Positions 23,674 through 35,600 of a stretch of DNA of 64,000 nt are shown piece after piece. Positions within the stretch are counted from its first letter, which is position 1. Each line of letters opens with the position of its first letter. The DNA comes from a virus: positions 1-64,000 of the IMG/VR virus record IMGVR_UViG_3300033273_000208; one strand, 5' to 3'. Below the pieces are notes generated by a model. It made no database searches, was not told the origin of the DNA, and was given only the letters and a program-made list of their open reading frames with translations. The position numbers and the translations under genes are program-made.

Positions 23674-23867
23674 TGAGTAAAGTTAAAACTACACCCCAGT
23701 TGGTTGATGAGGCTAACTGGGGTCTTTTTCGGGCAACTATGAATCTGCCCGCCGCGGCCGAGCATTGTGGAATGTCACAGAGAGAAATGAAAATGACTTT
23801 CCGTGAGTTCCTTAAATACCATCATGAAGACTATGAGCATGTAACTCAACTGTTCTTCAACATTTAA
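23673..23867 (+). CDS. Small hypothetical protein
   Basis: 64 aa. LPAAAEHCGMSQREMKMTFREF looks like a helix-turn-helix, so a small DNA-binding protein is possible. It is followed by a hairpin. Cyanophages often carry this pair just before gp25. Confidence 0.65.
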   Translation: MSKVKTTPQLVDEANWGLFRATMNLPAAAEHCGMSQREMKMTFREFLKYHHEDYEHVTQLFFNI

Positions 23868-23874
23868 TCATAAA

Positions 23875-23895
23875 GGTCTCTCCCAAAGAGAGACC
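23875..23895 (+). terminator. Terminator-like hairpin
   Basis: GGTCTCTC and GAGAGACC form a perfect 8-bp stem with a 5-base loop. No T-tract follows on the + strand (AAATATG), so termination may be incomplete. It precedes the late promoter at 23918. Confidence 0.6.
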
Positions 23896-23917
23896 AAATA
23901 TGCACTGGGATTGGGGA

Positions 23918-23925
23918 GATAAATA
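23918..23925 (+). promoter_or_regulatory. T4-type late promoter
   Basis: GATAAATA, one base from the T4 late consensus TATAAATA, followed by A. It lies 59 bases before ATG 23984 and after a hairpin, placed to drive the gp25-gp6 baseplate genes with the gp55-type sigma factor. Confidence 0.7.
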
Positions 23926-23983
23926 ACTTTGAGCGATAGCAACCGCTTAAAAAGTTCTGTTGATCCTTAAGCAAGAGAAACAG

Positions 23984-24175
23984 ATGGCTAACAATCCGAT
24001 ACCTGACCATGTGCCTAGCATCATGGAGCAACAGTTTGGCACAAGGGTACTAATCACTGACCCAAAAGCTGATAAATATCTGAAGTTAGCACACAAAAAC
24101 GATCCGCCCAACGATCGTCTTTCAAAATGGTGTGGTGGTAAAAATGGGTTCGATGATTACGTTGAACGTCTCTAA
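23984..24175 (+). CDS. Small hypothetical protein upstream of gp25
   Basis: 63 aa from ATG 23984, preferred over an upstream TTG because of AAGAGAAA before it. VLITDPKADKYLKLAHKND, then LSKWCGGKNGFDDYVERL. It overlaps gp25 by one base; small proteins at this place are common in cyanophages and may help baseplate assembly, but function is unproven. Confidence 0.7.
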   Translation: MANNPIPDHVPSIMEQQFGTRVLITDPKADKYLKLAHKNDPPNDRLSKWCGGKNGFDDYVERL

Positions 24176-24588
24176 TGCCCGCTTATAGATTTAGATCTGA
24201 AAAGTTCCTTAGTAGAGGGTACAAAGACCTTGCAGTTTCTTTCAAGGCAAATCCCAATACTAAGGATTTTAGTGTGGTTAAAAATGAGAACGCAATCAAA
24301 CAGTCCATCAGAAACCTGATGCTTACTGCGTTTGGTGAGCGTCCTTTCCAACCTGGGATTGGTTCTAGAATCAAAGGTCTTCTCTTTGAACCATTTGATG
24401 TGTTCTTGGCAGAAGAAATGAAGACAGAGATTAGAAACACTGTTGAAAGACTGGAACCAAGGGTCGAACTTCAGAATGTATTCATCCGCGAAAACCCCGA
24501 TGCTGGGGAACTCAATGTGACTATTGAATATATCATTATTGGTCAAACAATAACCCAAACTGTAGATTTCCTCCTAGAGGTCGCATAA
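24175..24588 (+). CDS. 25: Baseplate wedge protein gp25
   Basis: 137 aa (T4 gp25 is 132). The gp25/GPW lysozyme-like wedge domain is clear: KQSIRNLMLTAFGERPFQP, then GSRIKGLLFEP, typical of the sheath-initiator interface. In T4, gp25 bridges the wedge core and sheath and starts sheath polymerisation. gp6 starts 2 bases later. Confidence 0.93.
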   Translation: MPAYRFRSEKFLSRGYKDLAVSFKANPNTKDFSVVKNENAIKQSIRNLMLTAFGERPFQPGIGSRIKGLLFEPFDVFLAEEMKTEIRNTVERLEPRVELQNVFIRENPDAGELNVTIEYIIIGQTITQTVDFLLEVA

Positions 24589-24589
24589 C

Positions 24590-26659
24590 ATGCCAGCCGT
24601 ACCCTCTCAACTTACATCCCTTGATTTCTTTGAGATCAAGGAATCAATCAAGTCATATCTGAGAACTCGTGATGAGTTCAGCGATTATGATTTTGAGGGG
24701 TCGTCTGCCTCTTATCTGATTGATATCTTAGCATACAACACGTACTACTCTGCGTTCAATGCCAACATGGCGCTGAACGAGACTTTCCTTGAGTCGGCAA
24801 CTGTTAGAGATAACATTGTTCGTGTTGCTAAGCAACTTAACTACACCCCCAGATCGATCAAAGCAGCTAGAGCTTGTGTTCGTATCAACGTTCAAACCTC
24901 TGCTATTGGTTCTTCTACAAACTTCCCCGAAACCGTTACCCTTAGAAAGGGTGATGTGTTCGTTTCTAGAAACCTGACCGATACTTTCATCTTTGCGGTT
25001 AGGAGTGATGTTCAAGTTTCGGTAGATCCGCAAACTGGACTTGCTGAGTTTAGCAAAATCATCTTCTACCAAGGAAACCTACTCAACTTTGAGTATACCG
25101 TTGATGATACTAAAGATCAGGACTTCATCGTTCCTTCGGAGAACGTTGATACTGAACTCATCAGAGTCTTTGTACGTCCTAACGTACAGTCTCAAGAAAC
25201 TGACGAGTATTCCCCTGTTGGAAACGCTGTGAACCTCGACGGAGGAAGTCGTGTGTACTTCCTTGAGGAAGCAGATGACCTCAGATATAAGATTATCTTT
25301 GGAGATGGCGTCCTGGGGCGTAAACTGCTCAATGGTGAGGTTATTAACATTGAGTATATCCGCACTGCGGGTCCAGAAGCAAACGGTTGTACTGATTTTG
25401 CCTTTACTGGTCTGATTGTTGACTCTGAGGGTCGTCCTATTCCTCCTCAGAACATTATCATCACAACTATTGATGCTGCAACTGACGCTGAGGTCCGTGA
25501 ATCGCCTCTGAGCATCAAGTTCAATGCTCCTAGATCGTTTGCGACACAAAACCGTGCCGTAACCGAGTCTGACTATGAGTTCATCACCAAAAAGATCTAT
25601 CCCCAAGCGGCATCGGTCACTGCATATGGTGGTGAGAAGTTAAATCCGCCGATTTACGGAAAAGTGTACATCGCTATCCGTTCTAAGTCGGGTACAAGAC
25701 TGAATGCAACGACAAAAGCACAGATTAAGAACAATCTGCTTCCATATGCAATGGCGTCAATCGAGCCTGTCATTACAGACCCGACTTCGTTCTTCGTTGT
25801 TCCCAAATCTTGGGTATATTACGATGGAAACTGCGCTGTGAAGAGTTCTGCAGAACTGAAGACCGATCTTCTCCGCAGTATTGACAAATATAACGCTGCT
25901 GGCCAATCAAATCGCTTTGGTGGTCGTATTGAAGGTTCAAAATACAGCTCTATGCTGGATGCGACCAATCCCTGCATCTCTGGTAGCGTTACTCAACTCT
26001 CTTTGGGTCAAAATCTGGAAAACTTCACTTTCGGTACCGTATTTACCGAGTGTCTGGATTTTGGTAACCCCATTCATAACCCCAATGACCTGACAGGCAA
26101 TGATGGCGATGGTAATCAGTGTGCACCTGTCTTCTCATCCGTAAAATCGGGCGTATTCTACGCTACAGGATATACAGCAGATCTTGTAGACCTGATTGCT
26201 GGTGGAATCAGCACCACTCAGGTTGCGAATACAATCGTTAGTGTGGATCAAGAAACTCTCGTCCCCGTAAACATCAGGGACGATGGTAGAGGGTCATTGA
26301 TGCTCGTTACGACCAGAAACGAGAAAGAACTCATTTTGAATAGTAACGTTGGTACTGTGGATTATTCCTCAGGTATCGTCTGTGTTGGACCCATTGCTAT
26401 TGCAGGTACACCAGACGATACAGAACGCCTTCCTGTGTCGGTTAACCCCTATTCGTCTTCTATCGTCATTCCCCCTGGTGTGGATCCTGCAATCTTCAAT
26501 CCTGGTGTTTTCCCCATTGATTACAACACCAATAATAACGTGACATCGCCCTTCGATCCTAACAACTTCGACTCCTGGAACTACGGAACGACCGACATAA
26601 ATATCATTGATTATCCCACGGATACGTTTGTGTATCCTGAGTTCGAGTCTTGTTTCTAA
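24590..26659 (+). CDS. 6: Baseplate wedge protein gp6
   Basis: 689 aa (T4 gp6 is 660). The conserved N-terminus LTSLDFFEIKESIKSYL and ILAYNTYYSAFNANMALNE (about residues 42-60) mark the gp6/GpJ baseplate family. The middle region FGDGVLGRKL and the SPLSIKFNAPRSFATQNRAVTESDYE block (roughly residues 300-325) are also typical. It forms the inner ring that holds the wedges together and changes shape at sheath contraction. Its stop lies 5 bases before the giant gene. Confidence 0.93.
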   Translation: MPAVPSQLTSLDFFEIKESIKSYLRTRDEFSDYDFEGSSASYLIDILAYNTYYSAFNANMALNETFLESATVRDNIVRVAKQLNYTPRSIKAARACVRINVQTSAIGSSTNFPETVTLRKGDVFVSRNLTDTFIFAVRSDVQVSVDPQTGLAEFSKIIFYQGNLLNFEYTVDDTKDQDFIVPSENVDTELIRVFVRPNVQSQETDEYSPVGNAVNLDGGSRVYFLEEADDLRYKIIFGDGVLGRKLLNGEVINIEYIRTAGPEANGCTDFAFTGLIVDSEGRPIPPQNIIITTIDAATDAEVRESPLSIKFNAPRSFATQNRAVTESDYEFITKKIYPQAASVTAYGGEKLNPPIYGKVYIAIRSKSGTRLNATTKAQIKNNLLPYAMASIEPVITDPTSFFVVPKSWVYYDGNCAVKSSAELKTDLLRSIDKYNAAGQSNRFGGRIEGSKYSSMLDATNPCISGSVTQLSLGQNLENFTFGTVFTECLDFGNPIHNPNDLTGNDGDGNQCAPVFSSVKSGVFYATGYTADLVDLIAGGISTTQVANTIVSVDQETLVPVNIRDDGRGSLMLVTTRNEKELILNSNVGTVDYSSGIVCVGPIAIAGTPDDTERLPVSVNPYSSSIVIPPGVDPAIFNPGVFPIDYNTNNNVTSPFDPNNFDSWNYGTTDINIIDYPTDTFVYPEFESCF

Positions 26660-26664
26660 GATAA

Positions 26665-29600
26665 ATGCAAAAGAACATCAACGTATCTGACAGAGTTGCT
26701 TATCAGGTACCTGATTTTATCAGGGAAGAAGATCAGCAGTTCGTAGACTTCCTGTTTGAATACTACAAGTCACAGGAAAAGACAGGCAGGCCCTTTGACA
26801 TCCTCAATAACGTCAATCTCTACCTGGACGTTGATTCTTATTCTCAGAGAACCCTCTCTGCAGGCACCACACTGCTCAAGGACATCGGTTTCGTTGAAGA
26901 CCTCATTGAGGTTGAGTCGATTGATGGATTTATCGAAAAGGATGGCAGCATCCTGATCGATAATGAAGTCATCTACTACGAATCGCTGACTAGAGGTCCT
27001 GATGCGATTCTGACCCCTGGCATTTCGATCGAAGAGTTCAAGAAGAAAGAACAACTCCTGGAATCTCCGTTCCAATACTTTGATGGCGTCCAAAACACCT
27101 TTGATCTACGATTCCTTGGTGAACCGATTCAACCCGTCTCGGCAGATCACCTCATTGTGCGTGTTTATGGCGTAGCACAGATTCCTGGTGAAGACTATTT
27201 CGTTGAAGGCGACACTATTCGCTTTGCAACACCCCCTAGAGAAAAACTCGGCACCGATGACCCGAACACAACCTCCATTATCTACATGGTGGGTTTTGCG
27301 GACATCAATATCGACACTCTGGACGAAAATCCAATCCAAGATGGTTCTAAGACCCATCCGCTTCGCTTTGGTACTCAGTTCTATACTCCAGTATCAGAAG
27401 TTGGTCTGATCGTCAACAGAAATGGTGTCTTCCAGCAACCATTTGTTGATTATGTGATCTATCAGACTACTGCTGATGGCACATACATTGAGTTCCGTGG
27501 TTTGCAACTGTCTGCCAGCGAAAGACTGACGATTCGTTCGATTGAGTACATTTCTCCCGCTGTTGGATCGGGGGCTCAGATCGTTTCTAGTGTCAATGAA
27601 GACGGTCTTCTGATCGACCTCCTGGTTAAAGAGGGTGGTAGTGGTTATCGCCTTGAGTTTGCACCCAAAGTAACCATTACTCCGTCTGACCTTGGTGGTG
27701 TCGGTGCAACTGCACGTAGTTTGATCGGTGGTGCTAAAAATATTAACTTGATCGGTGGTGGTCAGGGATATACCTCATATAACCCCCCTCTGATTGAGAT
27801 TGCTCCCCCTACAAACCCCTATGGCACTCAAGCAACAGCAGAACTGGTTGTTGATGATGAAACTGGTCAGGTAAGTTCCCTCAAGATCACTAACTCTGGT
27901 TCTGGTTACGACTTCATCCCCGCAGTTAGTTTTAAGAACCCCAGTGGTGCTGCGATTACCGATCCTGAGATTGACAGTGAGGGTCGTCTGGTAACCGACA
28001 GCATTAGTGTGACTAATGGTGGTCTTGGTTATTCCAATCCCCCTCTGGTACATATTGACCAGGCTCCTGTAGGTGGCATTGATGCCCAAGCAGTCGCTGT
28101 TTTGAACCCTGAGGGCATTGTGGTCCAAGTTGTGATCACAAACCGTGGTAGAGGGTATACCAATGCCCCCAGAGCACGTATTATTCAACCCGTTGGTGCA
28201 CAAGTCCTTGGTGTGACTGTTGCATCTGGTTCAGTTACTGACATTGAACTGCTGACTGGTGGTAGAGGTTACGTTGACCCCCCATCTGTCTATATTGTCG
28301 ATGATCGTAAGGACTCTGCTGGTCTCCCCATCGGCGGTACTGGTGCAACTGCTGTTGCAACCATCTTTAACGGTGAAATCACAGATATCAGCATTACCAA
28401 CTTTGGTGAGGGGTATGATCCCGCATTCCCACCGAAAATCTACATTGCAGAACCTCAAGCGGCTAGAGCATCTGTAGATATCGGTTTTGATGAGGTTACT
28501 GGATTTGAAATCAACACACCTGGCTCTGGGTACAAACCCTCTGCTCTGGTGGGCTGTGTGCGTGGCACCAGCGGAACCATCTCCTACGATAATGTAGGAA
28601 ACCAAATCTTTGCAACCGAATCTCAACTCAAACTCAGCAATCATATTGCTGGTGCTGAAGTTGTCTCTCTCGACACACTTTTCTTACGTCAGATCTTTGA
28701 TAAGATTCGCCGTCAGTACCTGCCGACCATTCGACTGGATTATACCAAGGTAAATCCCGTTCAGGTCATCAAACGTATCCGTGACTTCTATGTATCTAAG
28801 GGTACTAAGACTGCAACTCAGTTCCTGTTCAAAGTTCTGTTTGGTGAAGAGGTTGATGTCTACTATCCCCGCGATGAGGTCATTTCTCCTTCTGCTGCAA
28901 GTTGGGTTGTTGATACCATCCTTCGTGCAACCCTTATTGAGGGTAACCCAGACGATCTGATCGATGGTGAGATCGTTCAACTCGTAGATGAAGTCGATAC
29001 TAACGTTACTGCTGCTTCTGCATTGATTGAGAACGTTATCTCGATTATTAAAGGCACTGACACCATTTACGAACTGGCAATCTCTGAAGAAACCCTTCAG
29101 GGCAAGTTTATCATCCCATATAAGACAAAACTGGTTGAGTTTCTGAGCAAGACTGATCAGATCATCACTGTGGACTCCACAATCGGATGGCCTGCAAGAA
29201 ACGGTACAATCCGAATCAATGATGAGGAAGTTGTTCAGTATAAAGAGCGTTCACTGAACCAGTTCATCGAATGTACTCGTTCTAAGAACGGTGTGGTTGA
29301 AGATTGGGATCCTGGCACTATTATCTATTCTGATATCTACGTTTACGTCAACTATGGCACTGATCAGCAGTGCAAACTGCGTATTCTGGGTATTGCTGAA
29401 GCAGGAAGTACAACTCTCGACGATACTGGTTCTTACTACCTCGAAGGCGATAAACTGACCGTTGCATCTCTTGGTGCTACCGATCAGGACGAAAAACTGT
29501 CCTCTTGGTTGTACAACGTCAAAAAACTGATTTCGGTTGAGTCTGCAACTCCTGGTGGTCAGAATAATCAGACTGCAACCATCGTAACAAGCAATCCTCA

Positions 29601-32600
29601 TGGTTTGCTGGTGGAAGATAACGTGACAGTCTATGGTGCAAACCCAACTGTCTATAACGGCACTTTCCAAGTCACAGCACGTCTTGATGAGTATACATTC
29701 TCCTATCAGATGCTTGCTCCTACGGATATTATTCCTCAGGGCAACATTCTGCTGTCGGTTGACCTAAACCGTGGTAAGTCCGACGTTACTGCGATCAATA
29801 CTGCGATCACACCGTTTACCAGTAATATCCAAAACTCGTTCTTCAATGCACAGTATGTTTATGCTGCTGCAACGGGTCTTCCCAACTACAAAGTTGGTCC
29901 GTTTATTGGCACTGCACTGATTCCTGGTAACCAACGCAAACTCTTGCGTTTCCCCAGAAAGGCAACAACGGTCTCCAAGCGTGAAACTGTAAGACCCAAC
30001 ACTGCCGTTGGTGCATGGGTCAATGGTGTTTCTGTATGGTCCTATAAGTCCTCTGAGTTCCTGCGCTATGGTCCCCTGACAAGCATTGACATCACTAATG
30101 GTGGTCAAGGGTATGACGCTGGCAATAAACCACAACTGGAGATTTCTGGTGGTGGTGGATCTGGTGCAACTGCAGAAGTTACCGTTAATGGTTCCCTGTT
30201 CTCCATTGAGGTCACTGACGGTGGTACTGGATATAAGACACAACCTCTGGTGTCGGTTGTTGGTGGCGATGGCATTGGTGCTACAGCACAAGCCGTTATC
30301 ACTGGTGGTCGTGTAAGTCGTGTTCTGGTCGAACAACCTGGAACTGGATATACATCCCAACCCCTGATCTCTATTACTGGTGGTGGCGGTAGTGGTGCTA
30401 CAGCAACTGCAAGTGTCCGTGGTCCTATTTCTGCAGTAACTCTGACCAATGCTGGTTCTGGTTACACAGAACTTCCCACTATTAACCTAAACTCTGGTTC
30501 TGGTGCTCTTGCACAACCAATCGTTATCAATGGTCGTATTGTCTCTATTGCTATCATCAACTCTGGTAGTGGTTACACAACTGCACCCAACATTGTGATT
30601 AACGGCGATGGTTTTGGTGCTATCGCAAAAGCAGTCATTGGAACTATCGGTGAAGATAAGGGTAAGGTCATTAGTGTCCAGATCCTGAACAAGGGCATTA
30701 ACTATACTCAGGGCAATACAACAATCCGTTTGGAGGCAGTTGGTGAGTTTGCAACGTTCAAACCCAATGTTTTCCAATGGACCAAGAACCTGCATTATGA
30801 TCTTGCAGACAAGTATGACTTTGCAAGAGGTTATGTCTTCACAGGTTACAATAACCAGTTCGGTGGCGAATATGCACACCTCGTTGACCCGAAAGAACTG
30901 CGCTATGTAGTTGGTGACAACGTATTCCTGGATCCTGCAACAAATACATTCCAAGAACAGACTGCTAACAACGAGCACTCTCCGATTCTTGGTTGGGCAT
31001 ACGATGGTAACCCCATCTATGGACCATATGGTTATATCGACCCCACAGACCAGAATAGTGGTCTGAGAAGACTCCGTTCTTCTTATCAGTTGAAGTCTTC
31101 ACTGGTCTACGAGGTAGACTCCAACCCCAATCCCACTCGTGGCGATGGTCCTCCGCTGAGTGAGTATCCTGCTGGTACATTCGTTGATGACTACGAGTAT
31201 GCATTCCAGTTGGGTGATCTGGACCCCTACAACGGTCGTTTCTGTAAGACCCCCGAGTATCCTGACGGCACTTATGCATATTTCGTCACTATTGACGAAT
31301 CTGATGCGGGTCAAGCAGTATTCCCATATATCATTGGTCCTGAGTTCTATTCTCAACCAGATACCTGGAATATGAGTCAGGATGCGACTCAGGATAATAT
31401 TCCTTCCGATGTTGTCCGTTTCCGCGATCCGTTTACCGAAGTTGACATTGATGTTGATCGTCAACCCAACAGAGAACCAGATATCCTGACTACAGAACTT
31501 GAGGCATATCCTCTGATCTTGGAAATCCAAGATACTAACGGTGATGGCATCATTGACTCTAATGAGCAGTTAGAAACTATCGAACTCTCTGAAGAATCAA
31601 CTCTACAAATCTATGATTACTTCCCAACTGTTTCTGACGAGTCTAGAGTTGATATTGAAGTCGAAACTATTACTAAGTTTGAATCCGCACAGATTGACGG
31701 ATTCGTTATCGAAAATCCTGGTGTTTCTTATCAGGTAGATGACGTTATCTTCTTCAATAATGAGGGATCTGGTGGTTTTGGTGCTTCTGCAGCGGTTTCT
31801 GCTGTTGAAGGTCTCAGCATCCTCGGATATCAGAAGATCATTGAAGATGATGTGGTATACGGTAAGATTACCACTGATGGTAACCACGAACTGTATGTTG
31901 GTGATGAGGTAATCGTTACATCTACAGTTATCCCCGACAATACCAATAAAACCTACTATACCAAGGTTGTTTCTGGTATTGAGGATATTGTCATTGATCA
32001 AGAGGGAGTTGGTTACAACGAATCGATTCCTCCCACATATGAACTGATCACGACTTCTGGTCAGGATGCAGTATTTAATCTGAACGTTACTCAGACTGGT
32101 CAGATTACAGAGGCTCAGATCAGCATTATCAACTCTGGTAATCAGTATGATCCTGAGAATCCTCCACAAGTACGTGTCTCCCACCCACAAATCTTCAAGA
32201 AGACTCGCTACTATGCTGGTGAATACAGAGAAACCACTCAGAGTGAGGAAACTCTTGGTGTATTCAATGTCAACCACTCACTGACAAATGCTCTTCGTTA
32301 TACCTATGTCTGTGGTTCCATCACTAAGTCAGATGGCACAACCGCTGCATGGATTGCTAAGTTTAACGATGTTGGCGATCTGATTTGGGATCGTACACTC
32401 GAAACCATCGATGGTATCACCAAGACTGCTAGATTCAAGCAGATGTACCTCGATGAGCGTGCAGAGAATGACATTATCTATGTTGTTGGTGAAACTGAGT
32501 ACGATAATGCAAACAATCGTCCCGACATCCTACTCGTTAAGTATGAGTCGGCATTTGACAATGCAAACCAACCCGAAGGTCAAGTAAGATACCAGAAGGA

Positions 32601-35600
32601 GATTTCTGGTGTGTCTGGTACTACTCGTCGTGACTATGCGATGGGTATCACCCTTGGCGAAGAAGAAAGAGTATACATCTGCGGTTATACCGACACCAAC
32701 TCACCCGACCCCGATGATATGTGGGTCATTCAGATGAATGAAGAAGGTGAGATGAGAGAGAAGCGTAAGTTCTCTTCTTCGGATGATGATGAGCGTATGC
32801 ACCAGATCAAGTATCTGGGTGATGCAAGATATCTGTTTGTCGGCATGAATATGTCCGACTATTACATGATTATTGGTGAGTTCTTCTTCGATGGTAATAA
32901 CATCGAACTTTCCTATGCTAAGAACATCAATATCTCTGGTGGTAGACCCCAGAATCCTCGTTTCACGATTGACAACTATAATGATGTATATCTGACATTT
33001 GATATCTTTAACAATGCCATCCAGAAGAACTCTGCTGTTGGTATTGCCAAGTTTGCTTATGATCAGATCAATGCTAATGAACCCACCTGGGATTGGTATA
33101 AAATCCTTGCACCTAGCACAGAGTTTGTTTCTATCACCAATGCAGACATCAATATTGATATTTTTGGTAATGTGACCCTGGTCACTGACACCAAACTTAC
33201 CGAAAACACCAGAAAAGTTGGTGCTCACTATATTAAGTTTGATGGTGAGATTCTTAAGCAATCTACTATCGAAGATGTTGACACAGTTGGTGTTCAGGCA
33301 ACAACCCACACTGTTGATGATTCGGGAGACCTGATCATCTTTGGTCAGAAGCAAAAGTCCGATCAAGCGGCATCTTACCGTTTTGATGGTTCTGAGGGTA
33401 GTGGCGGATTTATTTCTGCTATTACTAACATTACTGGCACTGCCGCAACTCGTGGTGCTGGTGTTGGTACTCTTGGTTCTATTTCTGCGGCAGATCAAAT
33501 CAGAGCAACCAATATCGGCACTCTGACTACTGCAACTGCTGTCAACGTTCTCCGTGCTGGTAAGATCTCAACCGTTGGTGGATTTAGTGCTGCTGATGTT
33601 CGACGTGCAGGTACCGTCCTTGATCTGGAGAACTTCAGTGCTGCTGATGCCCGTCGTGGTGGTGCAGTTAATGGTGTAACCAACATCTCCGCTGCAGATC
33701 CGAAGCGTGGTGGTGTTATTGCATCTGTAAACAATATTGGTGCTGCAGATCAAGCAAGAGGTGGTCGAATCACCTTGATGGCAAATATCTCTGCTGCAGA
33801 CCCCATCCGTGGTGGTAATATCCTCGGTGTTGGTAATGTTAGTGCTTCCGATCCTTCCAGAACTGCTGGAACATATCAGGCTGTTACCTATACAACATCT
33901 GGTAGTGGTGTTAATGCCGTCTTTGATATTACAGTCAATGCTGCAGGTGCAGCAATCATTACAGTTGTAAATGGTGGTATTTCGTTTGCAATCAACGAAA
34001 CAATCACTGTTGCTGACGCTCAGTTGGGCGGTGGTGGTGCACCTGATGTGACATTCCAAGTCAATGCTATTGGTGGTTTTAACTACACAAATGTTCCTGT
34101 AACCAGTACAGATGTAAACAGCACTGGTTCTGGTGCCACTGTGGATGTTGGTGTTTCTTCCACTGGTGATGTTTCCTTGACAGTCAACCAAGGTGGTATT
34201 GGATACTATAACGGTGAGACTCTGACCATTTCCGATTCGGATATCGGTGCCTCTGGTGCAGCGAACCCAACGTTTGATGTATCTGGTCTTGGTGGATTCT
34301 CTTATACCAACGTTGCTAGCACAAACAATGGTGTTGGTGTTAATGCAACCTTTAACGTAACTATTGATGGCACGGGTGCGGCAATCGTTGTACAGGTCAA
34401 TCAGGGTGGTCTTGCATATGCTGCAGGCGACACAGTAACCATTTCAGATTCTCTGCTTGGCAATAATGGTGCAGCAAACCTGACCTTTGATGTTGAAACG
34501 ATTACTGCTCCTGCAACATATACAAACGTTGCTGCCACTTCGACAAGTGGCATCGGTACAAATGCAACGTTCTCCGTCACTATCGATGCTAACGGTGCCG
34601 CATCTATCGTATCTGGCACTCCTGCTGGTCTGTCTTATGCGGTCGGTGACACCATTACGATTGCAGACACATCTCTGGGCAATAGTGGTGCTGCTGACCT
34701 CACATTTGAGGTAGCAACCATCAAAGCACCCCCTCTGTATAGCAACGTTGCTACAACATCTAATGGTGCTGGTTCTGGTCTGACTCTGCAGGTCACTATC
34801 AATGCAGATGGTTCTGTAGCATTCTTGAACGTCACCGATCCTGGTAATGGATATGTGGTTGGTGATACCATCACTATCCAAGATGCAGATGTTGGTGGTA
34901 CTGGTGCTCCAAATATTACTGCAGATGTTGAGTCTGTTGGTGGTGGTGCAATCTATACCGTAAGCAACTTTACGAGCACTGGTTCTGGTACTGGTGCCAC
35001 ATTCAACGTCACTGTTGACAGTAGTGGTGCTATTTCTCAGGTAAATATCATTAACAGTGGTAATGGATTCGTTGCTAACGAGACCGTGACTGTTCCCGAT
35101 AGTGAACTGGGTAACAACGGCGGTGCAGACTTCACATTCAATGTGACTGCAACTAACGGCATTACTTATAGTGGTATCTCCACGTGGACATCCAGCAATA
35201 ATGCATATGGTGGTGGTACTGGTGCAGTATTCAACATTGAGTTGGATAACCTGGGTAACTTTACAGCACTGACACCAATCAGCCGTGGTGCAAACTTTGT
35301 TCTTAACGACACAATCACCATCCCAGATTCTCAGTTGGGTAACACTGGGGCACCTGATGTAGTCCTGAGTGTGGCGTCCATTGAGGGTCATACTTACAAT
35401 AATATTTCTGCCACCACAAGTGGAACTGGCGAACTCGCAACCTTCAATGTTGTCGTTGATGGCAATGGTCTGGCAACACCTACTGTTAATGACCCTGGTA
35501 GAGAATATCAAACTGGTGATACATTCACCATTACCGATGCTCAACTTGGCAACTTTGGTGGTGCTAATCTGACCTTTGAGGTCACCGTACTTCAAGGTAT

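Noticed and set aside
26660-26667. GATAAATG just before the giant gene, like a late promoter
   Set aside because: It overlaps the start codon at 26665, so it could not make a transcript with that start; the gp25-gp6 transcript already covers the gene.
33451-33858. A CRISPR array, suggested by the regular 51-bp period
   Set aside because: There are no near-identical repeats with unique spacers; the period is coding, in frame, and the similarity is at protein level.
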